This document shows positions 40,018-52,867 of a stretch of DNA of 64,000 bases, in pieces. The position numbers and the translations under genes were made by a program. This DNA is from Pseudalkalibacillus salsuginis (GTDB lineage: Bacteria > Bacillota > Bacilli > Bacillales > Fictibacillaceae). The DNA lies in assembly GCF_021646685.1 (NCBI RefSeq), contig NZ_JAKJHW010000003.1, positions 1 to 64,000 of the forward strand, given 5' to 3'. The notes beneath the pieces were generated by a model that had not been told where the DNA came from, ran no database searches, and saw nothing but the letters and a program-made list of their open reading frames with translations. How positions within the stretch are numbered: the stretch's first letter is position 1; every line of letters starts with the position of its first letter.

Positions 40018-40764
40018 ATGTTTTCATTAGAAGGAAAAATAGCTCTTGTAACTGGTGCAAGAACTGGCATTGGACAGGGGATAGCAGTGGCTATGGCAAA
40101 GGCAGGGGCAGATCTTCTATTACATGGGCATAGGAATAATATGCAAGAGACGGAGAGGCTTATAAAACATGAGGGACGACAGGTACATACGGTCCTTCAG
40201 GATCTAGTAGAAGTAAAAGAGATTGATAACTTTGCAGAGCGTATTTTATCCGAAACTAAGATTGATATTGTTGTAAATAATGCAGGTATTATTCGTCGTG
40301 AGCCAGCTATTGGATTCTCGAGAGAAAATTGGGAGTCCGTTATTGATGTCAATTTAAATTCACTTTTTTATTTAACGCAACAATTGGCAAAGCCTATGCT
40401 TGAACGTAACGATGGGAAAATCATTAATATCGCATCATTGCTTGCGTTTCAGGGTGGTATAACTGTCCCTTCATATACAGCAAGCAAACATGCAGTGGCA
40501 GGCTTAACTAAATCATTAGCTAATGAATGGGCTCCCCATGATGTAAACGTTAATGCAATTGCTCCCGGGTACATCGCGACTAATAACACAGAAGCGATTC
40601 AGAGTAACGAGGAACGAAATCATTCTATTCTAAACAGAATTCCTGCAGGCCGATGGGGGAAGCCAGAGGATATTGGGGGTACAGCTGTATTTTTGGCATC
40701 CAGAGCTTCTGATTATGTACATGGTCACGTTCTTACCGTCGACGGAGGATGGATGGCTCGTTAA
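40018..40764 (+). CDS. kduD: 2-dehydro-3-deoxy-D-gluconate 5-dehydrogenase
   Basis: KduD is a short-chain dehydrogenase of 248 aa. It reduces the KduI product to 2-keto-3-deoxygluconate with NAD(P)H. It shows the nucleotide motif TGARTGIGQGIA, the NNAG motif, the catalytic Ser in NIASLLAFQGG and the Tyr-x3-Lys pair in YTASKHAV. GGATGGMA-type ends and VDGGWMAR at the C-terminus fit the family. Its position directly after kduI makes the assignment firm within a large family. Confidence 0.9.
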   Translation: MFSLEGKIALVTGARTGIGQGIAVAMAKAGADLLLHGHRNNMQETERLIKHEGRQVHTVLQDLVEVKEIDNFAERILSETKIDIVVNNAGIIRREPAIGFSRENWESVIDVNLNSLFYLTQQLAKPMLERNDGKIINIASLLAFQGGITVPSYTASKHAVAGLTKSLANEWAPHDVNVNAIAPGYIATNNTEAIQSNEERNHSILNRIPAGRWGKPEDIGGTAVFLASRASDYVHGHVLTVDGGWMAR

Positions 40765-40834
40765 TCTTCATTCAAGGTGGTTGTACTGGTTCCGAAATAC
40801 AATGAAAAATTAACCGATGAAGGTGTGGATACAC

Positions 40835-42535
40835 ATGGAAATGGCGAAAATCGGAATATTGTTTGACAAGGATGAAGCAAGAAAAAGATATGGGAATTCT
40901 GAAAATACATTCTCTATCTACATAGGAGAAATCCTCAGTCATTTCGGAGCTCCTTACGTATGGATTACTCATTTAAATCAAATTCAAAGCGAAATTGATG
41001 TATTGATCGTGGCATTAGCTAATGGAAGTGAAAAGGAAGTTGAAAGCATCATTAATTTTACAACAAACGGTGGAACGGTTATTACTTTATCCGAATACCC
41101 TGGACTTGCTACTAAGCTGGGATTTGATGAAATTAGCTTAAATGAAGTGGGTTACGCAACATTTGATAATTTTCATAAAGAACAACCTCTTAGATTTTTA
41201 AAAAGCAACATCTGGGATAAGAGGAATCATTTTATTGAAAAAAGCGGTCAGCTTATAAGCGATTATCCAAAAGGAGAATCTACTACCCCTGCCTTAATCA
41301 CACATAAAGTCGGAAAAGGGTTAATTGATCACTGGAATGTAGATATTCCATCTACGATAGTAGGAATTCAACAAGGTCAAAAGCCAGTGACTAAAGATGG
41401 AGAGCCAGCTCCAGATGGTACTGCTAACCTTGATGAAGGGATTTTAAAGGCTGATGATGGATTTGAGCTCGACTGGAACCTCGACCGATCTAGAACAGAA
41501 ACTGGAATTCCATACTTTACTTATCCGTATGCTGATCTATGGAGAGAAGTATTCTTTCATTATCTATTAAAAAGAATCATCGATAAAAAGTTAACTTTAC
41601 CATTCATTGGTTACTGGCCTGAAGGAACAAAACATATAGCAACAATCTCTCATGACAGTGATATAAACATAGATGAATCTGCACGAATAACCCTTCAATC
41701 TTTGAAAGATGCTGGAGTACGATCCACCTGGTGCATGATAGAACCGGGCTACAGCAAAGAAATTTATGAAAAAGTCAAAACAGCCGACCATGAGCTTGCT
41801 TTTCATTATAATGCACTTGAAAAAGAAAATGGAAACTGGAGCGAAGCAGAATTCAACCGGCAGCTGAAATGGTTGAAAGGTGCAACTGAGTTAGAGGAAA
41901 TCCACTCAAATAAAAATCATTACACTCGTTTTCAAGGGTGGGGAGACTTGTTTGAATGGTGCGAACGAGCTGGGATTCAGTTAGATCAATCAAGAGGCCC
42001 AAGTAAAAAAGGTAATATAGGATTTTTATTTGGGACTGCACACCCGTACTTTCCAGTTGCTTCCTATCAAGACCAAAATCGACTGTATGATGTTCTCGAA
42101 CTTGGATTTTTAACACAGGATTTAAATCATGAGACCCTTGCCGATACAAGTGTAATCGATCCTTTTTTAGCACAAGTAAAGAAGGTGGATGGTGTAGCGC
42201 ATTTCCTATTCCATCAAATCCATCTCTTGCGTCAGCTTCCGGTACGAGGAGCAATCGGAGAAGTTGCTAGGAAAGCTAAAGAGCAAGGTTTTGAGTTTTG
42301 GACTTCAAAGGAAATTAATCATTGGGAAAGGGTTAGAAGGAAAGTAAAGATAATAAATGTTTACAATGATGAAAAATTGATGATTGATAATCCTGAAAAT
42401 ATTGAAAATGTAATCGTATGGATTCCAATTTCAAGGCATAACGCGACTCGATATAACCCTGAACGTGTTCAAGAAAAGTTCGGTATTCCATGTATTAAGA
42501 AGGTTTTAAACAAGTTAAATGCTCATCTGATTTAG
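40835..42535 (+). CDS. Two-domain protein with NodB-like deacetylase fold
   Basis: The 566-aa protein has an N-terminal part (about 1-240) with a Rossmann-like or glutamine-amidotransferase-like feel (VDVLIVALANGSEKEVESIINFTTNGGTVITLSEYPG, in short TNGGTVITLSEYPG). A polysaccharide-deacetylase-like barrel (about 260-510) follows. ATISHDSDINIDESARI matches the metal-binding acidic motif, and HELAFHYNAL is placed like the His motif. The next blocks are RFQGWGDLFEWCERAGI and FLFHQIHLLRQL. There is no signal peptide. The ATG at 40835 has GAAGGTG upstream; ATG 40817 is less well placed. Its role is not known. Deacetylation of a sugar intermediate, or a catalytically altered relative, are options. 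Confidence 0.55.
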   Translation: MEMAKIGILFDKDEARKRYGNSENTFSIYIGEILSHFGAPYVWITHLNQIQSEIDVLIVALANGSEKEVESIINFTTNGGTVITLSEYPGLATKLGFDEISLNEVGYATFDNFHKEQPLRFLKSNIWDKRNHFIEKSGQLISDYPKGESTTPALITHKVGKGLIDHWNVDIPSTIVGIQQGQKPVTKDGEPAPDGTANLDEGILKADDGFELDWNLDRSRTETGIPYFTYPYADLWREVFFHYLLKRIIDKKLTLPFIGYWPEGTKHIATISHDSDINIDESARITLQSLKDAGVRSTWCMIEPGYSKEIYEKVKTADHELAFHYNALEKENGNWSEAEFNRQLKWLKGATELEEIHSNKNHYTRFQGWGDLFEWCERAGIQLDQSRGPSKKGNIGFLFGTAHPYFPVASYQDQNRLYDVLELGFLTQDLNHETLADTSVIDPFLAQVKKVDGVAHFLFHQIHLLRQLPVRGAIGEVARKAKEQGFEFWTSKEINHWERVRRKVKIINVYNDEKLMIDNPENIENVIVWIPISRHNATRYNPERVQEKFGIPCIKKVLNKLNAHLI

Positions 42536-42712
42536 AGTGGAGTGAAACGATTTCGATTGGTAAACAAATATTTCCCTAAATAGGGAATAAGGTATTAACA
42601 ATTTCCTTTGTACTGGTAAACGAATTAAACAGAGGGGTGAAGGAAGCTTTTAATTGAGAAGATGTATTAATAGGCTAACAGAAAATATCTTTATCAAAAA
42701 GGAGGAGAAAAA

Positions 42713-43729
42713 GTGAAGACGGTATATGAATTGGAGGAAAGGCTTTCTAGCCCATCTTCTGCCTTAGTAAGTAATATAAAAGACATTAAAGGAGATATCA
42801 TGATCCTTGGTGTTGGAGGGAAAATGGGGCCGACTTTGGCAAAGCTAACAAAAAATGCAATAGATAAAGCCCATATTAAGAAGAAAATTATTGGTGTTTC
42901 GCGCTTTTCCAATGCTAATTTGCAGGGCGAGTTGGAAAATTACGGAATTAACACGATTTCAACAGATCTTCTGAATGATGTCCGATTAAATGACCTGCCT
43001 GAGGTAGAGAATGTGATCTATATGGCAGGAAATAAATTTGGAACGAAGGGAAATGAGCATTTTACATGGGCTATGAATACTTATTTACCGGGACGAGTGG
43101 CGGAGAAGTTTAGAAACTCGAGAATTGTTTCTTTTTCAACAGGAAATGTTTATCCTCTGTCACCAATTTCGATGGGCGGAACCCCAGAGGAATTTCTTCC
43201 TGGACCAGTAGGGGAATATGCTCAGTCCTGTTTGGGAAGAGAGCGTGTTTTCACCTACTTTAGCCATAAATATAAAATCCCTATGGTCCATTTTAGATTA
43301 AATTATGCAATAGATCTTCGTTATGGTATTCTTTTGGAAATTGCAAAATCCGTAAAAGGGCAGCGGCCAATTGATTTAAGGATGGGTCATGCAAATGTTA
43401 TTTGGCAAGGTGATGCGAATGAAATGGCAATTCGATCATTGCTTGTGTGTGGCACCCCGCCAAAGCTATTAAATATAACAGGGCCAGAAACGGTGTCTAT
43501 TCGTTGGCTTGCCGAAAAGTTTGGTGACATTTTTGGGATGACGCCTGTCTTTATTAATGAAGAAAGCGGTACGGCTCTCCTTAACAATGCATCACGTTCA
43601 CACCAGTTATTTGGATATCCAAAGGTATCTCTTCGAGAAATGGTCGAATGGACAGCTGATTGGGTACAAAATGGTGGTTCAACCCTTAACAAACCGACGC
43701 ATTTCCAGGAACGTCAAGGTGCTTTTTAA
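42713..43729 (+). CDS. NAD-dependent epimerase/dehydratase family protein
   Basis: This extended short-chain dehydrogenase of 338 aa has the dinucleotide motif ILGVGGKMGPTLAKL, with the glycine-rich pattern slightly unusual for the family. VIYMAGNKFGTKGNEH comes next, then SFSTGNVYPLSP in the catalytic Ser region. No clear YxxxK was assigned; YAQSCLGRERV occupies that area, so the lysine may be replaced. GTG 42713 follows AAGGAGGAG. It ends the uronate locus and precedes a terminator. Its substrate is unknown. The possibly altered catalytic lysine deserves attention. Confidence 0.65.
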   Translation: MKTVYELEERLSSPSSALVSNIKDIKGDIMILGVGGKMGPTLAKLTKNAIDKAHIKKKIIGVSRFSNANLQGELENYGINTISTDLLNDVRLNDLPEVENVIYMAGNKFGTKGNEHFTWAMNTYLPGRVAEKFRNSRIVSFSTGNVYPLSPISMGGTPEEFLPGPVGEYAQSCLGRERVFTYFSHKYKIPMVHFRLNYAIDLRYGILLEIAKSVKGQRPIDLRMGHANVIWQGDANEMAIRSLLVCGTPPKLLNITGPETVSIRWLAEKFGDIFGMTPVFINEESGTALLNNASRSHQLFGYPKVSLREMVEWTADWVQNGGSTLNKPTHFQERQGAF

Positions 43730-43741
43730 TATGTGTAACAG

Positions 43742-43773
43742 AAAACCATCCTCCAATTGCTAAGGGTGGTTTT
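43742..43773 (+). terminator. Terminator ending the uronate locus
   Basis: AAAACCATCC (43742-43751) pairs with GGGTGGTTTT (43764-43773) with one wobble. The 3' arm ends in TTTT. It lies 12 bases after the SDR gene stop. Confidence 0.75.
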
Positions 43774-43849
43774 ACTTATCCACTCCGTCGTCCTCTATTC
43801 GTTTTGTGATCAGTATCTCCCGGAGGCTCCCGCCCTTTATTACCACTTA

Positions 43850-44100
43850 TTAATTTGTACGTTTAATATTTGCCTTATCAATTTTTGCTTTAGCAGCTTC
43901 AAAGTCTCCATTTTTGAGCAATTGACTTGTTTCATCCATCAAGTCAAAATAGCTAGATTTTTAGGGTAGTATTCTTTCAAATCCAACACAAAAGTTTTAG
44001 TTTGATGCCCCCAAGCTTGAGCTGCTCCCATTCTATCATAAGATTCTGATGGTTCTTCGTTAAAAAAGGATAAGAGCTTTTCTTCATTTGACTTCCTCAT
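43850..44100 (-). pseudogene. Small frameshifted gene, function unknown
   Basis: An ATG at 44098-44100 follows an excellent ribosome binding site (AAGGAGGGA on the minus strand). The frame reads RKSNEEKLLSFFNEEPSES and goes on to AWGHQTKTFVLDLKEYYPKN, then stops at 43939. The adjacent frame continues naturally as YFDLMDETSQLLKNGDFEAA to a stop at 43850. A single frameshift near 43950 therefore splits an acidic helical protein of about 83 aa. It is downstream of another decayed minus-strand gene. An immunity-type partner is conceivable but not shown. Confidence 0.5.
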
Positions 44101-44127
44101 GATCTATTCCCTCCTTGCTTTCATCCG

Positions 44128-44460
44128 TTATTCATAGTAGATATACATATAGGCTTGTGTGTTAAAGTGGTAGCTAAACTTATCTGAATCCGAAGTAAAG
44201 CTAATAGAAACTGGACCAACGCTAAACGAAATACCAGAAGATACATTACTTTGAGTATGCTATTTAAGTCATATTCTTCTTGATCCATGTAATAGATCTT
44301 CATCAGTAAAACCTAGTTTTAGCAATCTATTTTTTTGTCCTGCGCTTATTTTAATACCATGATCGTTCGTAAATGTTGCTAAGATCCCGTTTACAGGACT
44401 TTTTTGCTATCATTTGAAATTTCGTCAATAACCTTCACAACAATTGAATATATGTCAATG
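44128..44460 (-). pseudogene. Decayed minus-strand gene, function unknown
   Basis: Fragments in three frames follow one another on the minus strand: DIYSIVVKVIDEISNDSK, then SPVNGILATFTNDHGIKIS up to RLLKLGFTDEDLL, then EYDLNSIL, then SSGISFSVGPVSISFTSDSD to a stop at 44128. At least two or three frameshifts are needed to join them. The fragments read as one protein tail that precedes the small gene at 44100 by 27 bases. The family was not recognised. Confidence 0.45.
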
Positions 44461-44469
44461 ATTTATTGG

Positions 44470-45069
44470 GAAAAAGTACCCTTTAACTTAATACCACTAT
44501 TTCAAATAATTGCACAATTCCTACTCCATAATCTGGCCCTTTAACGGAATACTTCAATTCTTAATGATGAATAAAAATAACAATTCATTCATTGCTTAAA
44601 TGTGTAATCATACTCATTTATTAATAAACATACTGCCAAATCATACATAGATTAAATGCCATATACACTTCAACTTCAACTTATATCTCCTGTAAGGTCA
44701 TATTAAAAAATATTAATTTACTAAGATGCTACTGAAAAAACTGCTGGCTTCTAGGGGATAAATAAAAAAAGCAGCCATTTGGGAACTTTCTTTCCAAATA
44801 GGCTATTTTTTTCCTGTATTTTTCGAAAACTTAACTAAATTGTGTCCATGAAACTATGCTAACATCACTCTAGGATGCTGTTTTATTCATCAGAAAGGCA
44901 AGTTTCGATCAATTTGAATCATCATATTCAATTCTAATGTTTATTAACAAAAGTGGTTTTTATATTTGGGGACAAATCAATTACTGTCTCAAGCGCAATA
45001 TCATACAAGAAAAGTTTTATAATAAATGATATTTTTAGAATTGTCATTACAGTATAGGAGGATAGCTGG
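44470..45069. other. AT-rich intergenic stretch, no gene
   Basis: No frame of interest is seen in these 600 bases. One hairpin lies at 44772-44812. A ribosome binding site TAGGAGG for the AraC gene lies at 45055-45061. Confidence 0.6.
44772..44812. terminator. Orphan hairpin terminator, possibly bidirectional
   Basis: GCC-ATTTGG and CCAAAT-A-GGC form a stem with one bulged base. A T run follows on the plus strand (TATTTTTTT) and an A run precedes it, so it could work in both directions. No intact gene ends beside it, in line with the decay of the flanking region. Confidence 0.5.
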
Positions 45070-45897
45070 ATGTTAAATGAAATCCGAACGGTTTATCTTG
45101 ATTCTGATTTAAACATCGAAGCCTATCGATTTAAGGGAATCATGCAGAAGTTTCCTGCTCACTTTCATGAATATTATGTGATCGGCTTTATTGAAGAAGG
45201 GCAGCGTCATTTGGTTTGTAAAGGTGAAGAATACATTATTAATCCAGGAGATTTATTATTGTTTAACCCTTATGATACTCACAGTTGCGAGCAGATAGAC
45301 GGCAAAACGCTGGATTATCGCTGCATCAATGTGAAACCAGGAGTCATGAAAAAGGCAGTTCTAGAAATTAATGGTAATGAAAACCTTCCATGCTTCAAAC
45401 AAAGCGTTTTATACCATAGCGAGATTGTATCCAATTTAAGAGAGCTACATTTAAAAATCTCGCAGGATGAGAGTGAGTTTAAGAAAGAGGAGTTATTTTT
45501 ATACTTATTGGAAGAGCTCATTCAGACGCATTCGGATCTTACAATCCTTCCACCGGTTTCCGAAACCTCTTATGAAATAAAAACAGTGTGTGACTATTTG
45601 GAGGAAAATTATACAAAAACGATTACGCTTAATGATTTAAGTGTCCTAACGGGATGGAGCAAATATCACTTACTAAGATCTTTCACAAAACAAAAGGGAA
45701 TCTCTCCTTACAGCTATTTGGAAACGATTCGAGTAAATCATGCAAAAAAGCTTTTGGAAAAAGGTATAAAGCCCATCGAAGTTACTTTTTTAACAGGATT
45801 TAGTGATCAAAGTCACTTAACTAAATTTTTTAAAAGACTGGTTGGATTAACACCAAAACAATACATGAGGATTTTTGAAAGTAAAGGAGAAACGTAA
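45070..45897 (+). CDS. AraC-family transcriptional regulator
   Basis: The 275-aa protein has an N-terminal cupin ligand domain (AHFHEYYVIGFIEEG, INPGDLLLFNPYDTHSC) and a C-terminal AraC double helix-turn-helix (LNDLSVLTGWSKYHLLRSFTKQKGISPYSYL; GFSDQSHLTKFFKRLVGLTPKQY). Its gene overlaps the DUF2000 gene by one base, and a LysE exporter follows. This trio is often kept together in bacilli. It probably controls the exporter in response to a small metabolite, which is inferred from the arrangement. Confidence 0.88.
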   Translation: MLNEIRTVYLDSDLNIEAYRFKGIMQKFPAHFHEYYVIGFIEEGQRHLVCKGEEYIINPGDLLLFNPYDTHSCEQIDGKTLDYRCINVKPGVMKKAVLEINGNENLPCFKQSVLYHSEIVSNLRELHLKISQDESEFKKEELFLYLLEELIQTHSDLTILPPVSETSYEIKTVCDYLEENYTKTITLNDLSVLTGWSKYHLLRSFTKQKGISPYSYLETIRVNHAKKLLEKGIKPIEVTFLTGFSDQSHLTKFFKRLVGLTPKQYMRIFESKGET

Positions 45898-46319
45898 TGA
45901 ATAATCCTGAAACAAAATGTGTGCTAATCATTGATGAGAATTTACCTTTAGGCTTGATCGCCAACACAGCAGCTATCCTGGGTGTAACACTTGGAAAGTA
46001 TGCTCCCGAGATGGTTGGCAATAGTGTAGAAGACCGTTCAGGTATCGAACATTTGGGAATTGTGAAAAAACCGGTTCCAATCTTAAAAGGGAGCACTGAC
46101 CTTCTCCACGAACTAAGAGATACGACCATGACAGAACCGTTTGCAGATCTGCTTGTCGTAGATTTTTCAGATACTGCGCAAAGCTGTAAAACGTATGATG
46201 AGTACATAGCAAAACTGCAGAAAACATCAAAAGCCGGCTATAGTTACTTTGGACTTGGTATCTATGGAGAAAAGAAAAAAGTAAACCGTTTAACTGGAAG
46301 CTTTTCTCTACTGAGGTAA
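45897..46319 (+). CDS. DUF2000 family protein
   Basis: This 140-aa cytosolic protein of the DUF2000 family shows VLIIDENLPLGLIANTAAIL near its N-terminus and a DLLVVDFSDTAQSCKTYDEY block later. The family has a peptidyl-tRNA-hydrolase-like fold but no established activity. Its ATG overlaps the AraC gene stop (taATGa), which indicates translational coupling. The exporter gene follows after about 130 bases. Confidence 0.8.
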   Translation: MNNPETKCVLIIDENLPLGLIANTAAILGVTLGKYAPEMVGNSVEDRSGIEHLGIVKKPVPILKGSTDLLHELRDTTMTEPFADLLVVDFSDTAQSCKTYDEYIAKLQKTSKAGYSYFGLGIYGEKKKVNRLTGSFSLLR

Positions 46320-46446
46320 ACAGGGTGCAGATTATAGAATTGAATTTTTATCTTAACCAGTTAGTTTTCTTGTTTTGATAAGAGTGGAGATTACAACTTA
46401 TGACTTGGCAGCTGATTTGAACAATGGATGAACGAGGAGGAGTAAG

Positions 46447-47076
46447 ATGGATAACTTACTTGCATATATCATAATGGCCCTAATGATGTCTATGTTGCCC
46501 GGTACAGATACGGTACTTATTATGAAAAATACACTTAACTACGGAGCAAAAGGGCGTTATACGATACTCGGAATGGCGACAGGTCTTACTTTCTGGACGA
46601 TTACAGCCGTTCTCGGTTTGTCAGTTGTCATTACCCAGTCAGTATTTCTTTTCAATATAATCAAGTATTTGGGAGCTGCATACTTGTTTTACTTAGGTGT
46701 AAGAGCGTTTCTAACTAAAAGTACACTTTCATTAGAGGCTGTTCAAGCTGATAGTCCCCGTTCTATTGTCCAGTCATCGTACCGCCATTATAAAGAGTCC
46801 TATTTACAAGGAGCAATCAGTAATATTCTTAACCCTAAGACCGTTTTGGTTTATATTACTTTTATGCCTCAATTCATTGATCTTAATGGAAATACAAATC
46901 ATCAACTGATTGAATTAGGATTAATCCTTACTTTAATAGCAGTAGGATGGTTTTTGATCCTGGTTTATCTATTAGATCATGTGAGAAAATGGCTGAAAAA
47001 ACCTAAATCTCAAAAAGCCTTTCAAAAATCTACTGGAGTAATGTTAATAGGGTTTGGAGTAAAAACGGTCATTTAA
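46447..47076 (+). CDS. LysE/RhtB-family amino acid exporter
   Basis: This 209-aa membrane protein with about six helices shows the family start MLPGTDTVLIMKNTLNYGAKGR and the later NILNPKTVLVYITFMPQF. Members export amino acids or derivatives. GAGGAGTAAG precedes the ATG. It is likely co-regulated with the AraC regulator upstream. The exported compound is unknown. Confidence 0.87.
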   Translation: MDNLLAYIIMALMMSMLPGTDTVLIMKNTLNYGAKGRYTILGMATGLTFWTITAVLGLSVVITQSVFLFNIIKYLGAAYLFYLGVRAFLTKSTLSLEAVQADSPRSIVQSSYRHYKESYLQGAISNILNPKTVLVYITFMPQFIDLNGNTNHQLIELGLILTLIAVGWFLILVYLLDHVRKWLKKPKSQKAFQKSTGVMLIGFGVKTVI

Positions 47077-47243
47077 TGTAAATGTACAATCCAAGATAGT
47101 TCAGGATTGGTGAAAAGAGAAGCCTATATTTCAAACACTTACCTATTGCTGACATTATTGTAAAAACTGAACCCTCATTACTAACAATACGTAGTACGAA
47201 AATAATAAAAGGTAAGGTAATATTTATTAGGATGTGATGCTCA

Positions 47244-47546
47244 ATGTTGAGATGTGCCTGGTGTATGAAAAAAATCAAAGATAATAAACCAGTATTTGGA
47301 TTAAGTGTTAAGTTTGCTGAAGGCGCAAATTTCTCGAATAGTGAAGGTACGATCACTCAAATAAAGCTACATACTCGTAATACTAGTGTTCCTATGATTG
47401 TAACAGCTAGTGACTCAAAAGCTAAGAATCAAGGAACTGATGGTATATTTACTTTATGTAGTGAGAGATGTGGAGAGAAAATGAAAGATACCGTTAAAAA
47501 GGAATTAACAACGTTCAAAGAGTTCAAAGATATTTCTCTAAAATAA
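47244..47546 (+). CDS. Small Cys-pair protein, function unknown
   Basis: The 100-aa protein has a CAWC pair at the N-terminus and a CSERC pair near residue 73, as in a zinc-ribbon or treble-clef-like metal site. In between lies a beta-rich segment (FGLSVKFAEGANFSNSEG). An ATG at 47244 has the spaced upstream stretch GGATGTGATG, which is a modest ribosome binding site. No family was recognised. Codon use and the cysteine pairs support a real gene. Confidence 0.6.
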   Translation: MLRCAWCMKKIKDNKPVFGLSVKFAEGANFSNSEGTITQIKLHTRNTSVPMIVTASDSKAKNQGTDGIFTLCSERCGEKMKDTVKKELTTFKEFKDISLK

Positions 47547-47672
47547 GAGAAGTTAAAGTAATCAAACAAAGTAGGAAGTATTTATTACAACCCGCCATGA
47601 TATGATGATGCAATAGAATAGGATTTCTCAAGGGTGGTCGGCACACTCCCAGCAGAAAGGGGGTGGTGCTGT

Positions 47673-47756
47673 ATGACAGTATTTGAAGCGTTGATGTTCG
47701 TATGTGCGTTTGCAACGTTAATTGTTGTAGTACTGTCGTTTAACCAAAAAAAATAA
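47673..47756 (+). CDS. Holin-like type I toxin peptide
   Basis: This 27-residue peptide starts MTVFEALMFVCAFATL, continues with a hydrophobic VVV stretch and ends LSFNQKK. This is the pattern of small membrane toxins annotated as putative holin-like toxins in Bacilli (short N-terminal EALM segment, one transmembrane helix, polar NQKK end). A strong Shine-Dalgarno GAAAGGGGGTGG precedes the ATG. It is shorter than usual gene-calling limits. Downstream the locus has convergent transcripts with two terminators, as type I toxin-antitoxin loci do. The toxin role is by family resemblance. Confidence 0.75.
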   Translation: MTVFEALMFVCAFATLIVVVLSFNQKK

Positions 47757-47887
47757 TCCACCCTTGAGTTAGAGGCTCTGGTGGATTATTCTACCCTTAG
47801 CCGATCCCCCTTGATGGGAACCGTCTATTGCATGACCGTTGGTGTTAGCAGCACAGACGGTCTTTTTTAATATATGCGAACTTTCTA
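47746..47887 (-). ncRNA. Candidate antisense antitoxin RNA
   Basis: On the minus strand a -10 box TATAAT (plus 47893-47898) and a weak -35 TTGTTG 18 bases upstream suggest a start near 47887. The transcript would run left to a strong terminator: stem TAATCCACC (47754-47762) with GGTGGATTA (47780-47788), followed on this strand by eight T (47753-47746). The RNA would overlap the 3' part of the toxin message by about 120 bases, including its terminator hairpin. This is the layout of Fst/par-like type I antitoxins. Promoter strength is uncertain. Confidence 0.6.
47820..47868 (+). terminator. Terminator of the toxin mRNA
   Basis: ACCGTCT (47820-47826) can pair with AGACGGT (47855-47861), and an alternative inner pairing of GACCGT (47834-47839) with ACGGTC (47857-47862) is possible. 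A TTTTTT run follows. The competing stems lie in the region shared with the antisense RNA. Confidence 0.7.
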
Positions 47888-48081
47888 TTTTTATTATAAC
47901 CGATATAACCAAAAAACAACAACTGTCACCTTTTATATCAAAAAGTCTATTAGGCAAGTGGCCGGAGCACGTTAATTCCTCTTTTAGACACAGGATCATT
48001 TTCCTGTTTTTAGGAATTTCAGAAATAGAAAGAGGAAATCTGCCATTTATCGAAAATTAGACATTAAAGACGAATTACTTC

Positions 48082-52630
<4,549 letters not shown>

Positions 52631-52642
52631 TAGGAAAGAGGG

Positions 52643-52669
52643 CTGACTAATGACGGTCAGTTCTTTTTT
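52643..52669 (+). terminator. Weak terminator after second GH2 gene
   Basis: CTGAC (52643-52647) pairs with GTCAG (52656-52660), followed by TTCTTTTTT. The stem has only five pairs, so termination may be partial. Confidence 0.55.
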
Positions 52670-52823
52670 CTGTTCCAGCAGGGCTGTATTTTGGTGGATT
52701 ATCGTGATTGATCCTCAGCATTCTGTCCCTAAATCTTCAACCATGACAAAATAATGAAGATGATAGCAAGATAGTGCAGGGATTTCCTGCACTTCCTCTT
52801 CCTATTAGGTGGTAAGCTTGAAT

Positions 52824-52837
52824 TGTTAGCGTTTACA
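52824..52837. promoter_or_regulatory. cre-like catabolite control site
   Basis: TGTTAGCGTTTACA fits the relaxed CcpA-binding pattern TGNNANCGNTNNCA at every fixed position. It lies about 30 bases before the start of the sugar-binding protein gene, where CcpA would repress transcription when glucose is present. Confidence 0.6.
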
Positions 52838-52867
52838 TTTTAATTCAATTAAGGGGGAACTGTTGGA

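Noticed and set aside
42572-42587. TTCCCT-AAAT-AGGGAA hairpin as a terminator
   Set aside because: The stem has six pairs and no T run follows, so it was not listed as a terminator.
42559-42628. Repeated GGTAAAC(A/G)AAT words upstream of the SDR gene
   Set aside because: Two short words 57 bases apart do not match the 11-bp ATACAGGT arrangement and may be chance in AT-rich DNA.
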